Below are positions 34,301 to 44,752 of a stretch of DNA of 64,000 bases, in pieces. The translations under genes were made by a program, and so were the position numbers. Under the pieces are notes generated by a model. That model was not told where the DNA came from. It searched no databases and saw only the letters and a program-made list of their open reading frames with translations. Origin of the DNA: Bryoerythrophyllum caledonicum. Taxonomy: Eukaryota > Streptophyta > Bryopsida > Pottiales > Pottiaceae. The stretch lies in contig OZ020518.1 of assembly GCA_963971425.1 (NCBI GenBank), forward strand, positions 31,068,770 through 31,132,769, given 5' to 3'. Each line of letters begins with the position of its first letter. The stretch's first letter is position 1.

Positions 34301-35422
34301 TCCTCTTGTTGTTCGTTACTTTCGCAGCATGTGATCACAGAGCTAGCTCGCAAATTAGGACTACAAGAGCAAATAAACACGACTACTTGAGCGATCTCGA
34401 CAGCAGAATCTAACGAGTCATCAACAACTCAATCTCAGTACAGAACGACGAGAGACTACTTCAAAACCACAAGCATGTTCTAGGAAATATGACACCGACG
34501 GCGCGTCTGTCAACGGCGCCGCAGAAACTTGTGCGGGATGAACGTGGATGGAAAAACCCTGAGATGCGCCGCGGGCACCACGGAAATTATGAGCGTGTGC
34601 TTGTGGTGTATTACATGTGTCCCACCTCAACTGCCTTCTCTTTCTCAGGGGAGGATCATCGAAGGACCCACCATGCGGGTGAGGCGTGGGTTCTATGCTC
34701 CATGGATGATGGTGACGACGACGATGATGCTAGTGTTAGGGGTTTGCTATTGCTTGTTTGTTCAGTCATTTCTGATCTGTGATTTGGGTAAAATCTAAAC
34801 CAAGTCACAGAGAGTTGTTGAGAATCAACAGCACAATTGCAAGAGAAGAGTGACCTGCGAGTAGTAGCCTGCATTAGAGGTTTTCTATCTAGCGAGAGTA
34901 CATTGTCCAGAATTGAATATGCTTCCTCTCATGGAGAAAATGGAGCTGAAATTTATGAATAAGCTCAGACCCTAAACCTGAAACCCTAATATCATCTGGA
35001 TGTCACCAAACCTTAAATCCTAAACCCTGAGCCAGAACCAGCCTCATTGCTAGTAGATCAGTTCCCAAGTTCGGTGACAACCTTCGGCTACCGACAATAT
35101 CCTCACGAACTGTCCAGTGGGTTGGTAGTCGTTCCTCAGCAACTGCACCTCCTGAATGTGACCGGTTCATTTCATCTCACAGCTTTAAATGAACATCAGC
35201 CATGGCGTCAAATATTAACGCAGCCACATCCAAAACCCGAAACGTCTGATTGAAACGTTGTACTTTCGCAATATGAGAAGCAGAATCACCGGACGGAATC
35301 TTGAGCCAGAGGAAAAAAAATCTTGAGGCAGAGGAGGTTTTATGTCTTCAATGGCACACATTCTCATATTATCCTTTGTCGAAAGAAAGCTCACATTTTT
35401 TTGTACTGGAGAGCCTCCTTTG
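34301..35422. other. Intergenic: RMND1-like promoter side and METTL 3' side
   Basis: No gene is supported. Telomere-box-like motifs (CCCTAAACC, AACCCTAA, CCTAAACCCT) cluster at 34973-35030, as is common in promoters of plant housekeeping genes. Confidence 0.5.
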
Positions 35423-36247
35423 CTAGCGAGAAGACGGCTTCCTTGTGAACTTGTAAACGACAACTCCAATGCGCGCACTCTCGGGCGGAGGATGCTTGTA
35501 CACGATCTTCACATCGAACCACTTGGCCGCCATCCGGAAGAAGTGGCCGTCTTTCTTCCATCTCCGCAGATGCGCCAGCAACAGAACAGGTCCCACGCGG
35601 TCTCCCATTTCCAGCTTCTCCACAGGCTCACCAACTCCAAACAACTGGATGAGCGTCTGCATGAGCGGCTCGAAGAGCGTGTTGTAGTAGACGCAGTCCG
35701 ACGCCAGGACAAGATCAGGGGGGGACGACTCGGAGCGCAATGCCGCTTGGACATCCTCCTCCACGCCCCACCGCAGCGGCTGCACGTCCAGGCTGCCGCC
35801 GCTGGCCTCGACGTGCTCCACGTTCAGCTCCACATTCCGCTGCAGATTCTGCAAGACGTGCGGCAGGTCAGTTAGGGTTACCCGGGCCCCGAGGCGCGCA
35901 GCCATCACGCCCGCCATCCCGGTGCCCGCACCGAGCTCCAGGACGCGCACGCCGCGTAGACTACGTTGTTCTCCTCCCGCGTAGCTCGTCTCCAGGAACC
36001 GGCACATGACTGCCGCGGCGGGCCAGAGCTGAAACGACAGCCCGCGCTCTCGAATCTGTCGCACCATAATCGCTGGCCCTTTCTCTGGCTGGTACCCAAC
36101 TTCCGCAACCTCCTCTGCTTCCGCATTGATCACCTCTTCCTCCTCCGCAGGCTTTACCTCTTCCTCCTCATCTTCCGAGCTGTCGAAGCTCATGTTGCCG
36201 AACATGTTCCCCATCATGCTCTTGTCCCTCCCCATCTCCACAAACAT
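35423..36247 (-). CDS. METTL21/Methyltransf_16-type protein methyltransferase
   Basis: A single exon of 274 aa. An acidic N-terminus (EDEEEEVKPAEEEE) precedes a seven-beta-strand SAM-binding domain. FQLWPAAAVMCRFL is the usual start. VLELGAGTGMAGVMAA is motif I with GxGxG, VTLTDLP is motif II, and LDVQPLRWG is motif III. LVLASDCVYYNTLFEPL carries the DxxY motif typical of lysine methyltransferases of the METTL21/FAM86 group. The C-terminus ends in a beta-hairpin region (IVYKHPPPESARIGVVVYKF). Substrates in this family are chaperones or elongation factors; which one applies here cannot be told. It is divergently transcribed from the sorting nexin gene across 1.8 kb. Confidence 0.85.
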   Translation of the reverse strand: MFVEMGRDKSMMGNMFGNMSFDSSEDEEEEVKPAEEEEVINAEAEEVAEVGYQPEKGPAIMVRQIRERGLSFQLWPAAAVMCRFLETSYAGGEQRSLRGVRVLELGAGTGMAGVMAARLGARVTLTDLPHVLQNLQRNVELNVEHVEASGGSLDVQPLRWGVEEDVQAALRSESSPPDLVLASDCVYYNTLFEPLMQTLIQLFGVGEPVEKLEMGDRVGPVLLLAHLRRWKKDGHFFRMAAKWFDVKIVYKHPPPESARIGVVVYKFTRKPSSR

Positions 36248-38056
36248 CCAACCAACACGCAGAAAAGCCAGAAAACGACGCGCAAATGTTTGCCAGCTCT
36301 CAGATCAGAAACATCTTACATTCGCGCCGCCTCCAAACGACCAAGCCATGGGGATGACAGCTTCGACGGCCGCCGCCACTCAACCTCATCATCCGCTGAA
36401 CTTCATCAAATGATCCACATCGAATCCTGCGTCAATCTTCATACACATCAGCGATTGCACACATGTACTTGTGATGCGGGCTGTTTCTGTCGCCGCCTCG
36501 TTGCTAGATTAGATTAGGGTTTCCAGAGCTACGAACATTGGTCTCATGAAATTCGCCATTCTCGCTGCTATCAAGTTTCTACTCTTGCTGCAGATCATTT
36601 CACCTTCTTTTAAGAATCTCCACTCAGTGGAAGTTTGATGGGAATAGGATGACGACGTGAGCAGCAATGGGGACAAGATTCAAAACAGAGCCACCCTTAA
36701 CTTAAGTCAAGAGTAGGGCACTCGATTCTCTTTTGTCAGACCTGTGGGAGATGGAGGACAACTCGGACGTTGTGCCCAACTAAAGAGCAGCATTCAAAAT
36801 TTGAACAAAAAGGCGCTCGCCGTAGTTCTTACTGTATTGTGGGCTGGATGACCAGCTTTTTCGAGTAGCGAGTTGGAGACGCAAATGGGAGTGAGGCGGT
36901 CCCACAAGCCCACTGTTGCACGCAACCTTCATTTGGTTGATGTCGGCGATGAGGAGATGGAGTTGAGAGCTTGAGAGGAGCACGACGAGGCGCAGGTGAA
37001 AGATTCCGAGAGCATGAGCACAAACGAATCCACAGGTAGTTTTAGCGCGAATTCGTGATCCCTTCACGCGGTCTTGCTTACTATTTCCGCGCTTGCTTTA
37101 TTGTGTGGGGGTCTGTGGATGTCGCGTTGCGGGCGATGAAGGCCATCCAGCTTGGCGCTCCTGCGTATGGCCCGCGGATGAAACCAGGCTCCACTAACTT
37201 CTCTATACTCGCGCCGTTTTTTTGGTGCTTCTCGCTTCTCCAAATGATCGGCTTTGGCGTATCTGTCCTCTGGCTTCGTTGTTGACGTCGGCTAGACTCG
37301 ATCCCTCATGAGCTGTTGATTGCATCAGCTTGACGAGATTCGGATGTGTTTGCGGATCGTGCGTTTTGAAGCCGAGGAGTGAGTGCGTTTTCTCAGTTGG
37401 GTTGCTGCTAGGGTTTGGGAGCAGCGTGTTGCTGGTGAGCGCTGCTTTGTTGTGGTTGTGGTGGGAGCGACCGTTGCCCTCCATTGTAGATTTTTTTTTT
37501 TTTGGCGTTTGAGCGTTGAGTGTGTGTTTCCGTGCTGTGAATTTTGTAGCAGGTGGTGTAGAAGTTGTTGTCGGGTTTACAAGCTTTATGGATTCTGCAG
37601 AGTTTGTGTCGTTAGTGGATTTCGGGGAGAGATTTTCATCCAGGCTCCTCATCATGCACTCTGTTTTGGAACCGTGCAGCGAGTGACGGTGATCGTAGCG
37701 TCTGATGGTTCGAGAAGCTTTATTTGAGAAGTTTAGAGCCGGTGGATTCCGGGCATTGAACAGGGCGTAGTTTCAGATATAGTTGAAGCAGAAGTTTAGG
37801 GATCGAACCGCGAGAGACAGGCGATCTCGAAGGCGGGATCAGAGACGAGGAAGGGAATGCTTGCAAGTGTTCGATTGTGGAAAGCAGCGAGTATCTTATT
37901 TCTCGGCTCTGGCTTTCTCCGCGCCACACCTCCCAGCACCGGGATGCGTTTTTCTGCGCGCCACATGAAGGCACGACCTCCCGACTGGCTCCGTTGCCAG
38001 TTGAGCCTCTGATCCTTTGAAGTGCTTACGTTTTTTTCCCGTCATTTGAGTTAGCG
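36248..38056. promoter_or_regulatory. Divergent intergenic region between the methyltransferase and the sorting nexin
   Basis: No gene is recognised. It should contain the promoters and leaders of both flanking genes. A T-run (37490-37503) and a GTTG-rich stretch (37400-37640) look like leader or leader-intron sequence of the sorting nexin. The open frames here lack motifs. Confidence 0.45.
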
Positions 38057-41000
38057 ATGGAGACATGGACGGAGCTTCTGGAGGAGGCAAAGCGTCGCGC
38101 GATTCTGGTGGCAATCGTGGCTGTCAGCCTTGCCTACGCAATGTCCCTGACTAGCAGCTCAGTATGGATCAACTTACCCATCGCAATCATCGTGTTGGCT
38201 GCGCTCCGACGTGTCTCTTCCATGATCGAGATTCGGTGGAAGACGGCTCCAGCCGAGCCGCAACGGGTGCCGCATCTGCAGCGGCGCCAGCTGAGCAGCC
38301 ACGACCCGCTTCTGTCCGAGGCGTCACGCACCGCGGCGAGTCGTTGGCGCCACAACTTCGACTCTCCCGCTGTCGAAGCTGCAGTCGACGAGTTTACCCG
38401 AAGCTTGATCGAGGAATGGGTGACGAATCTCTGGTACGCTTCCGTCACGCCTGATCAAGAGGTGCCCGAGGAGCTGCGCATCCTCGTCAACGGGGTCATC
38501 TCCGAGATTGCGCAACGTGCAAAACGAGTGAACCTCATCACGCTCCTCTCGAAAGACGTGGTCGACTTGGTCGGCGCCCACTTCGACCTCTACCGGCGCA
38601 TGAAGGCGAAGATCGGGCCTGACATCATCGGCTCGCTCTCCACGGAGGAGCGTGACGAGAAGCTGAAGCACGCCATGATGTCCTCACATGAGCTTCACCC
38701 TGCTCTTGTCTCGCACGAAGCCGAGTACAAGGTGCTGACGCGGCTCACTGGCGGCGTGGTTGCGCTCGTGCTCAAGCGCCACGACGCGCAGTGCCGCGTC
38801 TTGCGCGCCATGGCCCGGGAGCTCCTCGCGTGCGCGGTGCTGCGCCCTGTCATCAACCTGGCCAACCCCGGATTCATCAACGAACTGATCGAGAATCTGG
38901 CCCTGGCATCCAAGGAAAAGGCGCGCCTTGCAGCAGAAGCCGCGGCGGAAGCAGCAGCCAGGATACGAATCCCGGAGCGCGTCTTGCAAAGAAAGACATC
39001 AGTCTCGGGGCTTGAAATGACGGCGCTGGGTAAGTCAGGGCTAGAAATCGTTCCTTTTCAGCGAAGTCGTCCCTTTGCTCCAGTCGACGAGCCTGTGCAA
39101 TCGAAAGCTTCGGATGATGATGCTGTGGAATGGGGAGACCTTCCGCGTGGAGACTGGGCCCAGGTGCTAGACGCTGTGACGCAACGGAGAGCGCAGGCGC
39201 TCACTGCTGAGCATCTGGACAACTTGTGGGCGAAAGGGAGAAACTATAAGAAGCGTGAAAGCGAAAAAGCTGCAGCGCAGAGTAAGAGGGAAATCGCCGC
39301 AAAAATCACTCTGGAGAGCCCTGCAAAACATGCAAAATTCGCTGATGATTCCATTGTTCCGGATACTGCAGCTCTTCCCGTTCGGAAGGAGCGCAGCAGC
39401 GCCAGTGAGCAGTACAAGACGCTCTTGTTTGGAGATTCACAGCAAGGTGACGAGGGGATACCCGGGATAGGATTCTCGCCGATCAAATCATCTTTAAATA
39501 TTCCAGAAGATAATCGTGGTATCACGCCGAGTAGGAAATCCTTGGATTTTGTCAAGTGTCGTAGTGATGAGGACTTGCAGAGCTTCAGTCGAAACACTGG
39601 ACATGATCTTGCGAAGTCAGACTCTGGACCTCAGCATTTTCGCCGGCCTACGCGACGTTTGTCTCACCGGAGGTCGAGGAGCATGGGCGGTGAAGTGGAG
39701 GAGTGGCAAGAGTTTGGAGGGAAAGAGGAGGGGTTTCTAACGTTGTTGAATGCTAGGGAAGGACCCCTGAGGGAAGAGACCAGTTTCTGCATGAAGAGGG
39801 AGGAGCCCACTTCGACTAGAGCTCAATCTTCACTGTTGGCTACAGGGTCGACTCCTCAAATGCAGTCGACATTGCTGAAGTGTCGGGTAAATTCTAACAA
39901 TGATATCATGTTGAAATTACTCTCTGCCTTTCTGTATCTAACATTCATTTTTGCGAGCCAGGTTATGGGAGCACATTTTGAGAAGAGTGGATCGAAGTCG
40001 TTTGCCGTGTACACTATTAAGGTGACAGATGCTGATCATCGGAGCTGGCGTGTCCAAAGAAGGTATCGCCTAACTTTTTGGGAAGTTCTATTCAGTACAT
40101 CTAGTGTATTCAACAAGCCATTCAACTGCTGTGAATGAAATGTAGGTCTCGAATATAAATTTTGTTGTTGTCTTTGGTGTAGGTATCGTAATTTTGAACA
40201 GTTACATAGGCGCTTAAAAGATGTACCATATTACACTCTGAATCTCCCTCCAAAGAGGTTTCTCTCGTCCAACCTGGACACGACTTTTGTGCGGGAGCGT
40301 TGTATACTTCTTGACAAGTATCTGAAAGTAAGTGCAGCTAATTGACTTGAGTATAACTGTGAGTAACTTCTGATAACTGGTGCTTTTAGGCTGAAATTTC
40401 TACGCAATTGCAAGCATCTTAAACGCTCTTGGGCCGTGACTCTACGTCGATCAATCTGCATTCCCGTTTGTTCTTTTCTATTGATGAAAAATATTCATTT
40501 TCAAATCCAATTTTCTTGTCTGAACAGGATTTACTGGCGATTCCTAGCGTGGCAGAGTTGCATGAAGTGTGGGATTTCCTTAGTGTCCACTCGCAGGTGA
40601 TACATCTGATCAACCATGTATTGATGATTAAAATATTTCCAAATGGGATGACGTGATTGTTTTCAGAGTGGCAAACTTCTTCATGAATTACGAACTGGAT
40701 GTAATTTTATGCACTTGTTGTAATGTTAGATTTTGTAGACGCTTCAAGAATACTATTCTTTTGAAACATAGTGTAGTGTCCAAACATGTATGCATTTCTC
40801 TCTTTCCTGAATCTCGAAATTTGGGATTGTTGCATACAGCACTATTCGTTTGGCGTTTCTCCATCGATGATGAAGGCATTAGCAGGTATGTTGTCTTTGA
40901 TTGATCTTGTCACGAGGAATTCTTTCCACGGAAGAATTGGGTGACTGTCAATTTCACACCTTCAGTACCTTCATTTTGATCCCTTCTGTAAAACGAGTTC

Positions 41001-43253
41001 TTCATGGCATCTATAGATCTCAGAAGGATTCGTTTTGTTGAAAGGTTCAAAGCCTAGGTATTCATCCCGAAATGAATTATGAGAGTGAAAATCTTTGCTC
41101 ATACAGTGATCTGTATCAGTGAATGTAGACGATGCCATGGACGACATGTTTCGCCAGATTCGGGGAGTTTCAGACGACATCTCAGGAGCCCTGAAGCTTG
41201 CAACAAGTGGGATTCGGCAAAGATTCCCGTTGGGCAGTGCAGATATTGGTCAAGCTGTTGCCGTAAGCGGTGCTCAGTTGAACAGAACCCTAACCTCTGA
41301 GAGCTCGACTTCTCAGCTCTCCGGACCGTTGACAACGCTGGTCATTCCTGACAATGACTTTGGTGAAAAACTACTGAGCAACTCGATGTTGGAAGAGGAG
41401 TACGAAGGAAATTACGCCACGTATACAGAGGATACTGCCCAGAGAATGGGCTCGGTGGAGTGGCATTCTGATAGCGAAACTGCTGGGGACTCTCATGAGG
41501 CCAACCCTTCGAAGGTTGCCAACCAATCGGATAACCGGTGGTTTGGAAGACGGCTGGATAAAGCTCTCTCAGATGGGCACTCCCCAGTAGATTCCTTTGC
41601 TTCTGATATGATTGAAGATGAACTAGTCATCCCTCAGGAGGTATGCATTTGAAGGCCTTATCACAATATTTAGAGTATTTTTCATCTGAAAGTATCGTTT
41701 TGCAATTTGTTCGTGATCGTTACTGGCTGTCATAAATGACCTCCCATTTATTATTTGTTAGATTTCAACTCCAAAACGAGTCATCTCTAACCACATCGTT
41801 TGGCTTCACGCAGTGGTCTCCTCCAAAAGTTACTGTTCCACTTCTCAACTTGGTTGATCAAATTTTTCAGCTTCAAGGCCGTGGTTGGATCAGGTGTGTT
41901 AACGGAACTTTTCACGCCCATCGGAGACAAATGTCCATTTCGAACCTTGTGTTGTTTTCTCTGCATTGTTTTCTAGTGTATGAACATGTGTTTTTTTTGT
42001 TTTTCGTAGACGCCAAGTTCTGTGGATAGCCAGGCAGATTCTTCAGCTTGGTATGGGAGACGCCTTCGACGACTGGCTAATTGCCAGAATACAATGGCTC
42101 CGGAAAGAAGAGGTGGTAGCGTCAGGAATCTATTGGTTGAAGGGGGTAAGCATCAGAACTTTCATAAAATTCAAATGCAGACAAAACAACAAATTTATTG
42201 TCTTGAATAGTGTCTGTGAGGGCAAATGTGTCCACTGCCATACCTTATTACATATCATGGGAACAACTATGACATTTTAGTAACGAGGATTGATGGGGGC
42301 GTCCTTGGTTTTATGCAGGTGCTTTGGCCGGACGGTGTATTTATCACGAAACATCCTAGGAATATAACTCCAACTAATTCAACAGGCCTCGAGGGTTTAG
42401 ATCTTGGGCTCAGTGATGAGAGTCAAGATCAGGGTCAGCACCGTCCGGCAATGAACTCATTTGAGCAAAGGTGTGAGGCTGCACGACGAGCTGGAGTTGT
42501 GCGGGAGATCATTCTTGGTACGTGATTTTCTTGTCTAGATCAAAGGTTTGCTACTGGTTGTTACCTCCGGATCCGTGAAGCGAGAATATATTCTCTGATG
42601 CTCCACCTTCTGCGCAGACAAAGCACCTTCCACGTTAGTCAATCTTATTGGCAAGAATCAGTACACAAGATGCGCAAAAGACATTTACTACTTCTCGCAG
42701 GTGAGATCTCGTCAATCTGAAGTCGTGTCTGTAAATTATGAGTTGTGAAATTTGGGTACTGATTTGAAGCTTCGAGTTACAGAGTTCTCTGTAAAGTCAC
42801 CCAAAGTTTCAATAAGATACCCCCTCGTTAGACTTGACTCCTTCCCCTCTCTAAATAGAAGCGCTTGGTGCTCTCTAACGTCAAGTCAAGTAGTTGTACC
42901 CGTCTTTTAGAATGAAGAAAGAGTGTCCATGAGATACCCTGATGAATATGAGCCGCCTTTCTCTCATTTGAGCTGGTTTTAGATTAATTGAGAACTGATT
43001 TTTTCAGTCAGAACTAAAAGAGGGGATATCTTATTTATACTTTGGGTGGCTGTACAAATAACTCATAAATGTTTTTTTCAAAATTTGTACCATATACTCT
43101 ACAATATTTTCCTGTGGCTTGACTTAAGTTATTGATTTGCAGGCTACCGTGTGCATGAAGCAACTGGCTTACAGCCTCCTGGAAATGCTTCTGCTTGCTA
43201 CGTTCCCAGAGCTCCATGATTTGGTTCTTGACGTCCGAAGCAGTGTTGAATGA
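38057..43253 (+). CDS. Sorting nexin with PXA, PX and Nexin_C domains (SNX13/14/19/25-like)
   Basis: Eleven exons: 38057-39886, 39962-40062, 40183-40327, 40528-40596, 40840-40885, 41120-41640, 41814-41893, 42010-42145, 42319-42517, 42618-42700 and 43143-43253; 1106 aa with all phases consistent. The N-terminus has a hydrophobic hairpin (about 17-52: ILVAIVAVSLAYAMSL, LPIAIIVLAALR), so it is membrane-anchored, probably at the ER. The PXA domain spans about 95-290 (FTRSLIEEWVTNLWY, LTRLTGGVVALVL, PVINLANPGFINELIEN). The PX domain spans about 613-715: FAVYTIKVTD, RRYRNFEQLHRRL and LPPKRF, which carry the phosphoinositide-contact region. The C-terminal Nexin_C domain spans about 910-1040 (VTVPLLNLVDQIFQL, GWIRRQVLWIARQIL). 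There is no RGS domain. The family tethers organelles and traffics lipids. Intron 1 is only 75 nt and in frame. Confidence 0.85.
42782..43064. repeat. MITE family M1, best copy, in sorting nexin intron 10
   Basis: 283 bp with 40-bp-class inverted ends: GAGTTCTCTGTAAAGTCACC on the left and the complement of GAGTTATTTGTACAGCCACC on the right, both continuing CCAAAGT...AATAAGATA-CCCCTC. I could not define a target-site duplication. Related copies or ends lie in introns of the trihelix gene (two), XRCC4 (one) and at about 20651. Confidence 0.7.
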
Positions 43254-44468
43254 CATACACATTGAGAGACACTCACAACACATGTTTGAGAGGAGTTCCT
43301 CCCGAGATTATTTTCACGGCTTCTGTGTCATGATTCTTCTCTGTATCATGGACCTTCTGGCAGCAGTGGAGACGGTTGGTACCATATCTCGTTTATTTTT
43401 GCTCTGAAACTGGTATATACAAAAAATTGTATCTCGTACTGTACAGTTTTATAAGTCAATCTTCTGGTTTTCGTAGGTCTTTTTTACAGTGTCTGAGCAG
43501 AATTGCATTTTTTCCTCTTTAGAGTGAATTGGTATTCCTGAGCTCACTCCAATTTCCCTGTGAACGTGTTTTGAACAGAACAGTCGCGTGAAATACAACC
43601 GCTGTTAGCATTTCCCCTCTGGAGTTATTTTTGGATTTACAGACATACAAGTGCAAGCTAAGAAGTGTGTATGGACTATGGGTCAAACTACAAAACTTCG
43701 GGCGTTTTCTAGTTAAGGTTGCAAACGCAACTCACACTGTACTGTGTTGAATTCCTCGTTTAACAGCACACCAATGTAAATGCCACACAAGTTGCACGTC
43801 TAAATGGAAAATGTGACGTGGCTTACTTTCAAACTACTACTGGCTGAATAATATTACAGAAATTTTGAGACTATCTCAGGTTCCTCCTCGGAAGAGATCG
43901 GGGAAGTGACGTTCCTTTGACTCACTATATGCAAAAACTAAACCGACACTATTAACTCTCTTTAACCGAGGAATGTCCGAACTTCCACAACATTACATTG
44001 TGACTCGTCAAGAGATTTTACTCTCACCAGCTGGGTACTTCGCCACTTGCACCGAGGTCCCCGAATTCTCCTCCCTCGGCGCAGGCTCCTGTTCCATAAC
44101 AAGTAGTTGTATTAGAAGTTGTCCTGCAAGAGGAGACTGTCAGGGTTACAGATATGCACTTACCATCCGCAGGGGCCACATAGGAATAGCAGTCGCTGGA
44201 GCCTTCGTTGACATAACAGCTGCTGGAAGTGAAGCCAAAGTTGGCTCCAGGCTCGCCGATTGCTCCGGCCACGGTCTTTGTGCTGGCGTAACTGCACACA
44301 ATGCAACAAATGCATTGCATACGAGATGTTCTTACCACAAATTCAATGTTCAACAATGGCAATTCCAGTACAGCGACTACAACACATACTATCCCCAAAC
44401 TCTCTTCTCCATTCAAATCAAAGCAACCGTGTCTGAACTCGATAGTGTACCTGTCATCACCCATAGTG
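43254..44468. other. Convergent 3' region between sorting nexin and PP2C
   Basis: No independent gene is supported. The plus-strand frame at 43973-44500 and the minus-strand frame at 44024-44482 overlap and have no domain. One arm of a perfect 41-bp inverted repeat (44115-44155) lies here; its partner is in PP2C coding sequence. Confidence 0.45.
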
Positions 44469-44752
44469 TCATCGAACAACATGCTTCAACGGAAGTCTAG
44501 ATCTATTTGATGGAGGTCCATGTGAACTCGACGCAAGTCCTCCAGATTGATTGGATGGAGGTCTATGAGAACTCGATGAAGCTCCTCGGAATTGACTTGA
44601 TGAAGGTGCTCCACCTCGATTTGACGGAGGCCCTCCAGATTGGCTGGCGCCGTTAGCAAACCGTGGCAGGTTCAAAAGGGAGTTGACACGAGTGACGCCT
44701 TCCAAAGCGCTATATCTGTAACCCTGACAGTCTCCTCTTGCAGGACAACTTC
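44115..44752. repeat. Perfect 41-bp inverted repeat around the PP2C 3' end
   Basis: The 41 bases at 44115-44155 recur exactly, inverted, at 44712-44752; the identity stops sharply on both sides. The inner distance is 556 bp. The right arm is coding sequence of the PP2C gene (minus strand, VVLQEETVRVTDI). The left arm lies beyond the gene's stop. A transcript through both could fold into a long duplex. Confidence 0.9.
44469..44711 (-). pseudogene. Out-of-frame conserved C-terminal tail of the PP2C gene
   Basis: The frame reading SALEGVTRVNSLLNLPRFANG is the usual end of this PP2C clade. Here it follows the main frame with a shift of about two bases near 44704, with no room for an intron. It continues into a Ser/Pro/Gly repeat (SGGPPSNRGGAPSSSQ-like, about four 30-bp units) and stops at 44469. 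Either the gene lost its tail by a small indel, or the sequence has an error there. The 41-bp inverted repeat ends just 8 bp upstream of the shift. Confidence 0.5.

Noticed and set aside
43973-44500. 175-codon plus-strand frame beside PP2C
   Set aside because: It owes its apparent similarity to PP2C-tail sequence to the 41-bp inverted repeat; there is no independent domain.
44704-44725. A tiny intron to rescue the PP2C tail frame
   Set aside because: The only GT-AG pair would give an intron of about 13 bases, far too short to splice.
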